A stretch of DNA of 64,000 nt, taken from positions 92,314 through 156,313 of the forward strand of contig NW_025938130.1 of assembly GCF_000764305.2 (NCBI RefSeq), read 5' to 3'. The notes below the pieces were generated by a model. It saw only the letters and a list, made by a program, of their open reading frames with translations, did no database searches and had not been told where the DNA came from. Below, piece after piece: positions 23,583 to 34,546 of this stretch (positions are counted from its first letter, which is position 1; the number at the start of each line of letters is the position of its first letter). The stretch is from Hyalella azteca. Taxonomy: Eukaryota > Arthropoda > Malacostraca > Amphipoda > Hyalellidae. The position numbers and the translations under genes were made by a program.

Positions 23583-24728
23583 AATAACGCGCAAAATAAC
23601 GCGTCAAATTAACGTGTAAAGATAACGCCTCAAAAAAGTGTTGAAATAACGTGTCAAAATAAAGCGTATAAATAACGAGTCAAAGTAACGCGTCTAAACA
23701 ACAAGTCAAAATAAGGCGTTGAAATAACGTGTCAAAATATCGCGTCAAAATAACACGTTAAATAACGCGTCAATATAACGAGTCAAAACATAGCTTCAAA
23801 TAACGCATGTAAATAAGGTGATAAAATAACAAGTCAAAGCAAAGCGTCTAAGTAACACGTCAAAGTAACGCGTCAAAATAACGCGTCGAAGTAACACGTC
23901 AAAGTAACGCGTCAAAATAACGCGTCTAAGTAACGCGTCAAAGTAACGCGTCAAAATAACGCGTCGAAGTAACGCGTCAAAATAACGCGTCGAAATAACG
24001 CGTCAAAATAAAGCGTCAAAATGAAGCGCGAAAATAACGCGTCAAAATAAAGCGTCAAAACATAACGTCAAAATATAGCGTCAAATAACGCGTCAAATAA
24101 CGAGTAAAAATAGCGCGTCAAAATAACGCATCAAATAAAGCGTCAAAATAACGCGTCAAAATAACGAGACAAAATAGAGCGTAAAAATAATTTTTCAAAT
24201 AAATTATCAAAATAACGTATCAAAATAAAGCGTCAAAATAACGCGTCAAAATAACGCGTCAAATAACACGTCAAAAAACGCGCCAAAATGAAGCGTCAAA
24301 TTCATGCGCCAAAATAACGCGCCAAAATAACGCATCAAATAAAGCGTCAAAATAACGAGACAAAATAACTCGTCAAAATAAAGCGTAAAAATTTTTTTCA
24401 AATATATTATCAAAACAACGCGTCAAAATAACTTTTCAAAAATAACGCGTCAAAATAACACGTCAAAAGAATATTTCAAATAAATTTTAAAAATAACGCG
24501 TCAAAATAATTTTTAAAATAAATTTAAAAAATAACGCGTCAAAATAATTTTTCAAAATAATGCGTCGAAATAGCGCGTCAAAATATCGCTTTGAAATAAC
24601 GTGTCAAAATAATAGGTCTAAATGATGTGTCAAAATAACGTGTCAAAATAATGCGTCAAAATAACGCGTCAAAATACCGTGTCAAAATAACGCGTAGAAA
24701 TAACGCTTCGAATAACGCGTCAAAACAC
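23583..24728 (+). repeat. 13-bp satellite with ACGCGT core, about 1.15 kb
   Basis: Roughly 85 units of ATAACGCGTCAAA, the cleanest stretch at 23850-24010, decaying at both ends and with AT-rich interruptions (AATTTTTCAAATAAATT) at 24190-24530. The palindrome ACGCGT is retained in most units. No coding frame or other feature lies within it. Confidence 0.95.
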
Positions 24729-26480
24729 CATGTCCAGCACTGTTATTGAGGTCAAGGTAGGGCAGGGTGCTGTGCTTGCTTTTTCGACATCATGGTAATA
24801 ATTTTTTTGAGTAGTCCTGGAAGGCTCGTCATCGTTCGAGTGCAAACTTTTATTGCATTAAAATTGAACGTATCAATAGAAAACATTTTTTTGCAGCTGC
24901 TCATAAGGCCTAAAGTGAAGGTCAGCCCGTGACCTACTTCGACGCCTAGAGCGGCGTATGACCTTTAAACGCCGCCTCGCAGATTTAGGCTGATTTTGTA
25001 ATGTTGAACAACTTATCTTATTTCAGTCAGCACTGAGAATAATGGGATAATTTAACAATATGAACGATTTGGTATTGTATCCTGCATCATACTTACATCA
25101 TAAACTTATTGTACACTGGTGGTATTGTAGATAATCCTGCATAATACTTACAACATAAACTCGTTGTACACTGGAAAATTATACAGCCTTCAGTACTGCT
25201 CATATTTTCCAAAAATTTATGGACACGAAATGGGAAACCAATTGCTTCTAATTAGCCTAAACGCGTGCGAATGATGCTGCTAAATATCCCAACAACCGAT
25301 GATGCTATTGGGGTCACAATCCCTCAGAATTCAATTAGCATTATTTTATTGTCATAATGCTCGGTGCAAAGTCATTAAAGCGCTATGTGGGCGCGTGAAA
25401 TTAGACTGCTGGGGTCACGTGGAGGGCAGGTTACCGAACTGGGTGCTGCAAACAACATTAGCGCCAATGTCTGAGCTCCACAATGGCTGCTAAAAGCTCA
25501 AATTAAGGCCTCGAGTTGAGATTAGAGTTACGGCAAGAAGTTTAGAGGCGCATCCGAGAGGAGCTTGTGATGTAAATGATATTCAAACGATGCAACGATG
25601 CGTGCTTTCTGGAGCATCTTTTCGGCCTCAGCCTGATGGTCTGAAGAGCCCCTAACATTTGACTTCATCGGCCTTCGGGATGTCATTTTTACTCCGTTGA
25701 AAATGATACGTGTGTACTGCTTAGTATTCAATTCTTTCGGCCTACTAAAAAATGATTAGGACAGTGTTTTGTCACTCTTCTTATGCAAAATTGATATTTC
25801 GGATAACGCGTTTATGGTGGAGTATTGATAAGGGCAATTATTGCTGTCGAGTCAACTGCACAAAAAATGACATAATAGCAAGTCTTTATAAAGACAATAG
25901 AAGTTATTCCAATAAAAGTGTAAATAATTTTTTCAAATAATTCTAACGACATTTATTTTATATTATCCAATCATCGATTTATTTGTGAACCTTTTATGTT
26001 CATTTGAATCTCGTTTCGCTCCGAATATTCGTATGATTTGTAGAATGTAAAATACGGTTACATAATTCAGTGTATGTACCATGTCATTAATAAAAAAATT
26101 AATTAGATGCATAATGTAGAATACATTGAACCTTCGATTCAAATCAATAATTATTAGGTGGTGTATTTACCTGGGTGTTTAAACGATCATAACAATTTAA
26201 ATTATTAGAATTTGAAGTCGAAATTTCATCGCAGTTGACCTAAACAAAGAATCCCTTACTAAAAATTGCAAAAGCTTGAATGATAATTCTGAATGATGGA
26301 ACGTTTGCATTTCCCGTATTTCAAAGCCTCCCTTATCGCCATTTGAGCGCCATCGCATTGAACGGCTGCGCTGTGAGCCGTATTCCAGAGGCCGTAAATT
26401 ATCAACGACTGAAACGACGGCCATAAAATTCGACACTTTACGGACGCAATGACTCCGACGAAACGGAATCTGTGAAAAAC
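24729..26480. other. No gene; one 68-bp duplication
   Basis: Contains a direct duplication at about 25071-25167 (GGTATTGTA, then TCCTGCATCATACTTACATC, TAAACTTATTGTACACTGG, repeated with few changes). Nothing else supported. Confidence 0.45.
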
Positions 26481-26865
26481 GGTTCCACCCGAAGACCTCG
26501 TCACTCAAATGCAACGATTCCACCCGAAGACCTCGTCACTCAAATGCAACGATTCCACCCGAAGACATCGTCACTCAAATGCAACGATTCCACCCGACAA
26601 CCTCGTCACTCGTATGCAACGATTCCACCCGACGACCTCGTCACTCGTATGCAACGATTCCACCCGACAACCTCGTCACTCAAATGCAACGATTCCACCC
26701 GACGACCTCGTCACTCGTATGCAACGATTCCACCCGACGACCTCGTCACTCAAATGCAACGATTCCACCCGACGACATCGTCACTCGTATGCAACGATTC
26801 CACCCGACAACCTCGTCACTCAAATGCAACGATTCCACCCGACGACCTCGTCACTCGTCTACTAC
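26481..26865 (+). repeat. 35-bp tandem array, 11 copies
   Basis: Eleven head-to-tail 35-bp units (GATTCCACCCGACGACCTCG followed by TCACTCGTATGCAAC). Variation is limited to a few sites (AAGAC/ACAAC/ACGAC; CTCG/ATCG; CAAAT/CGTAT). The unit is stop-free and not a multiple of three, so all three plus frames are open and give permuted versions of one 35-residue peptide. One frame runs on to 27156 by chance. Confidence 0.95.
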
Positions 26866-28697
26866 GCAAGCTTTGAATTATTAATTGATTGGCACGGGAT
26901 GATTGATTGCTTCTCGAGAGTTCGGCACAGCGTGCTGTATTTGTCCTACAAATATATATTCAATAAAAGCTCCGTTTTTAGGCTGAATTTGCTAAATTTT
27001 AGAAGAAAAATGTTCACCTTTAGATTAAAGAGTATATGGAGTTATACTATAAAAAGGAACAGATGTCAGGACTTTGATAAGAGAAACGCGAAAAATAGCA
27101 GAGCATCTGCTTGTGTCCAGGCCCAAAGAATAGATTTATTCTCCTGTGCCGAGTAGGAACGCAAATTCTATAATTGCCCCGAGATTCATTGGAAACAGCG
27201 ATAATGATTCAAAAACCTGACAAAAACTGTGCTTTTTGATCTTCAGTTAAATCGATGTCGGCTTTTACACAACGAAAATCAAAATACAGATGCAAATGAT
27301 AAGCAAAGTACTGAGGCATGAGAATATTGCTCAGAGCGTTCCTATTATACGGAAAGTTCACGAGCTTCCTGCTCCAGTTTTGGAGCGGACTCGGATGAAA
27401 GAAAAGCCCGGGGTCCATGGATGAAATTCTGACATCCTTTGACGGGTCAAGACAGAAAGACTGGATGCATGAGCACTCAAACATTTGCATCTCCAGCTTA
27501 GAGGGTCAGGGACGCCTCAGAAAAATGGACGACGACCATAGGTCAGCTTCGATATTTTTGATGCCTGCATAAATGAGCCTTGAGACTCGCACAAAAAGTC
27601 TTCCATCGTTTTCAGCCGAAAGACCGGAACGCTCATTTTTTATTTTTTTTTCGACGTTTCGTGAATTCAAAACTCGAAAAAATTTCCGCTCGAATCTTCA
27701 GGAGAGTTTACTGTCGAAAATTTTTCCGGTGTTTTTTGTTTGTTTGTCATTTTAAGCTCACCGAGTTTCTATTCACTCACACTTTCACGACGAAAAAAAT
27801 ACAAGTGAAGTCTGCTCCATTTGTTATATACCTAAATTGGATCTCATTAATACGATAATTTAAACCGAAAAATGTAAACAAAATGTATTCAAACCTCGCC
27901 CAAAAAATATCATGTACTATTCAAAATAGAATTTGATTTTATCATTAAAAAATAAAAAAATTCTTCAACATTGATGCAAAAATAAAATTCAAATAAGCAT
28001 GTTAACTGTAACCAGGATAATAATTAAAAAAGGAAGAAATGGTGAATGGCACCGAAGAAAAAGGAATGGTACCGAAAACTTGCTTGATAATTGCCGGCTA
28101 ATTAATTCAAGTCCGCTTACTGAAGACTGGAAATGAGGTCACCATCTGTCGCTATCCGCAACCGGGGCCTCTCAGGGATTTGCGAGGGCTCTTCTATCGA
28201 TTAATTTAAAAGCAAAGATTTATTTAAAATCCTCTTAATCAGAGTGATCATGACACCATGTAATTTAAGCATTCTAAATTTTGTAGATTTTTGTTCGATT
28301 CTCAATGAAAGTTTTGCCACGATAAAGCTTAGCTTGGCGAGAAAATAAATTCTCGGTCTCAGTACGTGTACTTATCTTCTCGTCTATTTCCTTTTAGAAA
28401 TAACGCGTTTCCCTTTAAACGTGCAAAGAAGAGTCTGATTTGCATCGAGCTTCCCAATTTTCTCTACCATTTTGTGTGCATGCAACAGTTTTGATTCTAC
28501 GCCAAGCATTGCTTTAACTTTTACATTCTGCTCAGCATATTACACGTGTGTTGTGCTTTTCAAACCAAGCTCTCAATTCGAACAAAGTGCATTAAGTATC
28601 TGTGGCACTAGCACCCGAAATGCCATTTTCCACTTTTTACTTTGCTTCCGGAACGCGCGTCTGCTCGAGAATGTTCCCGCGCATTTGAGGCGCTGGG
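26866..28697. other. No gene recognised
   Basis: Long AT-rich stretch with several low-quality frames. Nothing supported. Confidence 0.4.
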
Positions 28698-28800
28698 ATA
28701 CCTGGAATTGGGGTCCGGAAGGCCGTAGCTCTGGGTCCGCCATACCTGGAATCGGGTCCCGGAAGACAGGAGTTCCGGGTCCGGTGTCCGGGATGAGCAA
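28698..28800 (+). repeat. 44-bp GC-rich duplication
   Basis: ATACCTGGAATTGGGGTCCG and its downstream sequence repeat after 44 bp as ATACCTGGAATCGGGTCCCG, followed by a partial third GGGTCCGGTGTCCGGG. It is the core of a CpG-rich patch (about 28660-28870). Minus-strand frames across it are unsupported. Confidence 0.7.
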
Positions 28801-31009
28801 CACGGCCATCGATCGGCGTCCGCAGGTGTAACGACCACTCCCTCTAGCGCTCCGGGCTTTGTCCGCGGAGGACAGTGGATTAATGGCTGCAATAACTTGC
28901 ACGCAACCGACTAAAAATCCACCAAGAATAAAGTGTGGATAAAAGTGATGGATCCATCTTTGTTGTACAAAGAAAAATGAAACGCTAATAGACAAAAAAA
29001 AATAAATTTTTCAGGAGACAAAGAAGCGCGGACTCAATGACCTCTGCTTGGGGAGAAAATTCGACGAGAAATTTGTAATAGAATGAACGAATTCCTGCAC
29101 TAAAGAATTAAATTTATGCCAAAAAATCCCATTGATTGCGCAGAAGAAAAAGAAAAAATAAATGTTTCTGACAAAAATTAGGAGACTGATTAGAAAGATC
29201 AATTCTCTAACGAATAGAAGTTATATGACTTCAGGAAAATTGAATAATTGAACTGAGGTAAATTGGTAGAACTAAACCTGCAGAATTTAGACGATTTACC
29301 TCCGTCAGAAAATTGTCAGAATTGCTGGCATAGGAAAGAACATAAAAGGAGGATAATCACCCGCATGCCGCACGGAGTGACAGATAAGAAAGGGCTCTGG
29401 AAATAGTTGAAGGTAATGAAGTTGTTTGGAAATCAAAGGACGGGTTTCGAAAAATATCTTAAGTGGCCACTAAAATGTTCGTGAAAAATATTTTTTGGCT
29501 GAAGTCCGTAAAAATATCATATATCTTGTATTGTTGAAGAAACACGTCGATTCTCATATATATGTTAAAATATGGAAAATTTGTTCGCCATCAAAAATAT
29601 ATTTAGAAAGATTTTTTGTAAGTTCGAAAATGATAGCTTAAAAAAGGCTTTGTTGATAGTGTAAGCAAAAATATTAAGATGTATATGATAAAATAATAAT
29701 GCAACATGTTCTCATTTGAGTATTATTGATGTTAATCATTATTTTACTTCTTATATACTCAAACAACGTTGACATATTTACACTAGTTGCACACCCATCA
29801 CCTATGAGTAAAAACTCAAGTTATCTTCTCGCACCTCCGGCAATGTTGTTCTCAAAGTTCCCTAAAATTCCAGAGTTTGGCTGTGAGCCAAAAAAAAGCG
29901 GACGCGGAAGTCGGATGCAGAGCTGAGTTCGTAACACGAATGAGTTAGTCACCATCGATTAAGCTGGAGGGATTATAGTGGATTATCGATGGAAGATGTG
30001 GAGCATGATAGCGGTTGGGATTATAAAGACCTGCTTATCGATTTACAAGGAAAGCAGGTCAGGCCTACAGGGCCTCTTTGTGAGGCGTGACTGCCACGAG
30101 GACTGACGGCCTGCGTGACTACAGGGGAAGGCGAAGATGTCTTTATTACTTTATCTTTAAGTAAAAGGAAACAGCGAAAGATTTTAGGCGATTTCCTGAC
30201 AGAAGGTTTGTGTTTCTCTAAGATTTCATTTCACTGAGGTTATTGCCGTCAGTTTTGACGAGGATTGGACGTAAGGATTGCGTCATTTGTTAGCCATGTT
30301 TCGTGAAGCTATGTTTCGTGATTAAATTGGATACAAATTATGAATTAAATTTGATACGTAGGCTAACAGAATAAAGTATAAGACATATAAATTTTGGGCA
30401 CAAGTTTGAAGAAAATAACTACAATCTTGAAAGAAATCGTATTATGCCAGAATAGTCTTTAATGAATTTTGTCGCAGAAGCTCGATCAGCAATATTAGCA
30501 ACAGTCACTGCTATTTAGCGCAAAAATAAAATAAAACAGAAATAATGTACTTAACAATCGACCTTTCAAGCGCAATGAGTAGAAAATGGAGGTTGATTGA
30601 CAAAATTTTCAAAATAATGACGTCTTCATGGTTAAAAGACGTTTAAAAGTAATGATATACCATCTTCGATAAATAAACGAAAGCTCTATTGGCGCAATGG
30701 AAGTTCATTTCACTGATGCAGAATGACGAACAGATGCGCCAAGCCCAGAACGCCTAGTGTAAAGAAGAAGAAGTCTAACGTTTACTACACTTAAATTAAG
30801 CTGTGTAATATTAGTGATAATTCAGATATTAATATTAATGTTGAAATATATCGGGGAATATATACGGTGGGAGTGCGTGTGAGGGAGATAAGTTTATGAC
30901 CACGAAACTGACAGTTTGAAGTAGGAAATATATCCCGAGTAGCTATTTCATGAGATTTTTATGACCAATTTTACGATTTATCTGATAATTTCATCAACTG
31001 CCAAAACTC
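28801..31009. other. No gene recognised
   Basis: CpG-rich for the first 70 bases, then AT-rich; no exon or element recognised. Confidence 0.4.
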
Positions 31010-31190
31010 TTCTCACATCCGGCATACCAATTTCCCCTCACTCCCACTCTCCCACTACAGGAACTTCACCCCACACGGCATCCCAGTCTCCCTTCCCACC
31101 CACGACCGGAACTTCCCTCACATACGGCATCAAAATCTCCTCTCCCTCCCACAACCGAAACTCCCCTCACATGACCTCATTCCCCAACAA
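31010..31190 (+). repeat. ~50-bp C-rich tandem repeat, three copies
   Basis: Three diverged copies of a unit with CCCAC(T/G)AC(A/C)GGAACTTC, a CCCTCACA..CGGCAT block and TCTCCC. Strongly C-biased on the plus strand. Confidence 0.65.
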
Positions 31191-31387
31191 TCCGGTCCTC
31201 TTGGGTACCATTTAGGCACTAAAATTTTAAACATATTCAAATTCTCGAGGACGACTTCATCGTAAATAACTTGCGGCTGCTGGAAATATTCCCGCCGCGA
31301 TCTTGTACGCCGTTGTGCTGTCGGATTAATATGTCTGCTTCACAGTCACGGCCTGACTGGTCAAATGGGCACAATTCACACGAACAG

Positions 31388-31712
31388 GAATCATGATCGT
31401 GAGTGGCAAACATAATGCGAGTCAGAATCACGATCGGGAATGGGAATCACGACTGAGCTTGGGAATCACGATATGGCCCGAAAATCACGAATATAAGAGT
31501 AGGATCACGCACGATTGTGGGTAAGAATCACTACCGAGAGTGAGAATTTCAATTGAAGTCAGAATATCGATTGTGCATGAGTATCACGATATGGCTCAAG
31601 AATCACGATTGAGCGTAGGAATCACGATTGGTTTTGAGAGTCACGACTGAGAGTGGGACAACAATTAAGAGTGTGAATCACGATTGGGGGTGGGAATTGC
31701 GATTGAGAGTCC
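31388..31712 (+). repeat. Degenerate 20-22-bp array (GAATCACGATTGAGAGTGG)
   Basis: About 14 diverged copies of GAATCACGATTGAGAGTGG. The drift suggests an old array. No coding frame survives. Confidence 0.8.
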
Positions 31713-32376
31713 AACAAATGAGAGTTCGCTATGGGCTATTAATTCGGGTTACATCTTCATCTTAACGTGACGTAAAAATGCTTTCTGAATGAAAGTTACC
31801 CAGCAGAACTGCATGAGGTTGTGACGATTCTATGATATCAGCAGTTATCAATTTGTACCTCTTTTATCTCGACAAGATCAAAAATGACGGACTTACGAAG
31901 AAATTTAACAGCTAACAGATACTATGCAGTTAGAATATTTAACGAAACAATTTTAGTTCGTTAACTATGGCCTTGCACATACTGTATTATGCATACAATA
32001 ATATTATATTTTTTTAAACATGCATAATACGTTTTGCCAGGTTTTGAATTTAGGAATTCATGCTGCTTACCCGTAGAAATTACGAGCAAAATTAGCGATG
32101 CATGTAATATAAATTAGCAGATCTCTCAGCGAATAATTCTGGCGAGGAATCCAAACTTTTAATTGATAGAGCGACGTCATTGTCAACAATGGAGGAGGCC
32201 ACACCTAAAGCTAACTACTTAGCACGCGTATTGGCTCATCTCTTGCGCAACTGCATCGTAAAAAATCAAGCCATCGTCCATGTAAAAATTGGGTGTGCGT
32301 AGGTATGATTTGAGGGTGCCTAATGTTTAGTAAGTAATATATGTTAATAAATGTTTTTTTAACAAAGATCACGATC
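31713..32376. other. No gene recognised
   Basis: AT-rich; nothing supported. Confidence 0.4.
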
Positions 32377-32589
32377 ATGAGCAAGATTGTTCGAAGCATT
32401 ATTGTGGAGTTAGATCGGTCAACGTACGAAATTTACGCATCGAAGGGTTCGGTAAAAAAAGAGTATTTCAAGACAAATAATAATTACGGTCATTTAATTG
32501 AAGATATTACTGGCAAACGCTATAATTATGTCAAGCATGATAACAATTTTATTCGTAAGCCGTGTCGCAAAACTAATATAGATTGTTAA
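32377..32589 (+). CDS. Unrecognised small ORF, 70 residues
   Basis: From the second in-frame ATG (the first is at 32341) it reads MSKIVRSIIVELDRSTYEIY, a charged middle and ends CRKTNIDC. The residue use (balanced K, E, D, Y, N, I, with little low complexity) looks more protein-like than other frames in this AT-rich neighbourhood, and it is followed by extremely AT-rich sequence with AATAAA at about 32629. I know of no family match. It could be a small gene, an exon or a transposon fragment. Confidence 0.3.
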   Translation: MSKIVRSIIVELDRSTYEIYASKGSVKKEYFKTNNNYGHLIEDITGKRYNYVKHDNNFIRKPCRKTNIDC

Positions 32590-33931
32590 TTAAAGCTTGA
32601 CAGCAGCAGCTCGTAATGAAGTTTAAAAAATAAACTTCAATTGAAACTTTGAACAGACAATTTAATAAAAACTTTGTTAAAAATTATATATTTCAATTTT
32701 TATTATATATTAATAATAAAAAATATTATAATAAATATTTATTATATATTTCAATTATAATTTTAATTTATTTAACATAGCTACCAAAGGGTTTACCAGA
32801 ATATTTGTCACTAACCGAGAGAATTTAGAGCTATCCAGCAATTATAACCTTATTTTAAATGCGGTTGATCTGAAGATGGCGTGTGATTTACTTGCATTAC
32901 CGATAATTATCCTAAATGTTGGATAAACCATTATCGAAAATAGCAAAAGAGTAAGGAATTCCTTCAGCATTATAGACACTCGGCATGAGTCAGCGTCGTT
33001 CGTTGCGATTAACACTGACTTTTTTTATCGATACAATGGCATTTTCTTGGCAACGTAATCGACGAGGCGTTATTTTATCGACACAGAAGTGGCCGCCGTA
33101 ACGGAACGCCTCTAACGAAGGTTATCGAATTTCGCTGACGTCGGCGTAGCGGGAATGTCGTCGAAAGTCGAGCAAATGTTGACCTATTCTAGACCGAATT
33201 CTCACTGGAGATGATGTCGATCTGACATTAAAATTACGACTACATCGTATCGAGTAAATGTATCGAAAAATGTAAGCACCCTTCATGAAGAAGATAAAAA
33301 GATCCTAATTTTACTAATTTTTCTCACGACTCAACGAGCTAATGAAGCTTAAATGCATCAGCACTACCGGGAAACGTCGTTGAAATGGTTGAACCTATAT
33401 GTAAAGAAGAGATAATTTTAGATTAGGAAAATATTTGACAGTGTCGTGTCGTGCCGAAAATACATTTTATAAAGTAAACGATTCGCAAAATGCTTAAAGA
33501 AATTGATGTTTGTTACACGACAATACAAGCTATATAGATAAAGTTGATTCTAATGAAACTTCATGTGATTTCGAAGAGGCAAATAAATAGAAAATTTTCC
33601 TTGTATGCCACAACATTGACATGAGCTCAACATTTCGCTCGATGAGTAACTAATGCGAATTTTTTTTTGTAATTTAGAATTAAAAAATATTGTTGTCGTA
33701 TATTATTCAATACTTTTATTACATTTTTACTACACGGCATTTATAGTAAACGACAACAAGTCCTATTATTCAAACAAACAAACACAACATACGTCCAGCG
33801 ATCGTACTTTTTAGTGTCATTTTCTGACGAATTCTTAACACTACTGCTTCTAGGCGAGTTAACCTTGAACTCAAGTACATTTTCTGCGAGAAATTTTGGA
33901 TAGACTAATGTAAGCGCAGCAGTCTCGCACC
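32590..33931. other. No gene recognised
   Basis: Very AT-rich block at 32620-32780, then ordinary sequence. No supported exon. Confidence 0.4.
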
Positions 33932-34051
33932 TATAATAATATAATTATAGCGGTTTCAGCGTTTAGTAGGCCGTAGGCCTGTCGCCGATTCTTAACATCA
34001 CAGAACATTCACAGTGGTTACTCTGAACTGTAACCACTGGGCTACCCTGAC
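33932..34051 (-). mobile_element. tRNA-headed SINE with LINE-like tail
   Basis: Read on the minus strand: a head GTCAGGGTAGCCCAGTGGTT containing an A-box (TAGCCCAGTGG), then a perfect 10-bp hairpin (CAGTGGTTAC / GTAACCACTG, plus coordinates 34012-34039), then AATCGGCGACAGGCC and an AT-rich tail. AATCGGCGACAGGCC also occurs near the 3' ends of the two LINE copies at 38264 and 38743. A SINE borrowing its partner LINE's 3' end for retrotransposition is the known mechanism. The B-box is not evident, so the head is rearranged. Confidence 0.5.
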
Positions 34052-34441
34052 ACCTATCATATCATTTCAGAGAATGATGGTTACAATTGATTCTCATTTC
34101 TTAACACACACCGAAATTTTCGGGATAGTACTAAACAGTCACCGTACACATTCACCGTCAATGTGATAACGTAACATCGCTAGTTCACTGCAGTTGATAA
34201 ACTGACACTAGTTTCACTCGAATTATCGCATTGAAAATTAATTCCCGAAAGCACGTGTTTAAAGTACTTCCTCAAAACTGTCATTTTAAATTCATACTAT
34301 TCAATAATGAAGAAATGTATTTTTATTCATGAATTTTATGTTATTAATGTATTTTGTTTTCTCGAGAATAGTTCCAATGCTTAATGCTAAAATAAAACCT
34401 AAACGGTACTAATAGTATAGTTTATATCCATGTTCTTGTGA
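34052..34441. other. No gene recognised
   Basis: Nothing supported. Confidence 0.4.
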
Positions 34442-34546
34442 TACGATGGAGTTGAATAATGAATTGCACAAAGTTTTCAGCTGTGTTTACGATGGAGCTG
34501 AATAATGAATTGCGCGAAGTATTTCAGCTGTGTTTCCTTATTGTTT
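34442..34546 (+). repeat. ~55-bp tandem duplication
   Basis: ACGATGGAGTTGAATAATGA through TTTCAGCTGTGTTT occurs twice, the second copy with a handful of changes. Each copy ends in a TTTCAG|CTG that resembles a 3' splice site. Confidence 0.8.

Noticed and set aside
23583..24728. CRISPR array
   Set aside because: Units are contiguous 13-mers with no spacers, and the genome is clearly animal.
26472..27156. 215-codon plus-strand open frame
   Set aside because: It is the 35-bp array plus a chance extension; the other two frames are equally open over the array.
28573..28995. Minus-strand gene of 140 codons in a CpG-rich patch
   Set aside because: The frame lies over a 44-bp GC-rich duplication, has a second equally open frame beside it and no recognisable domain.
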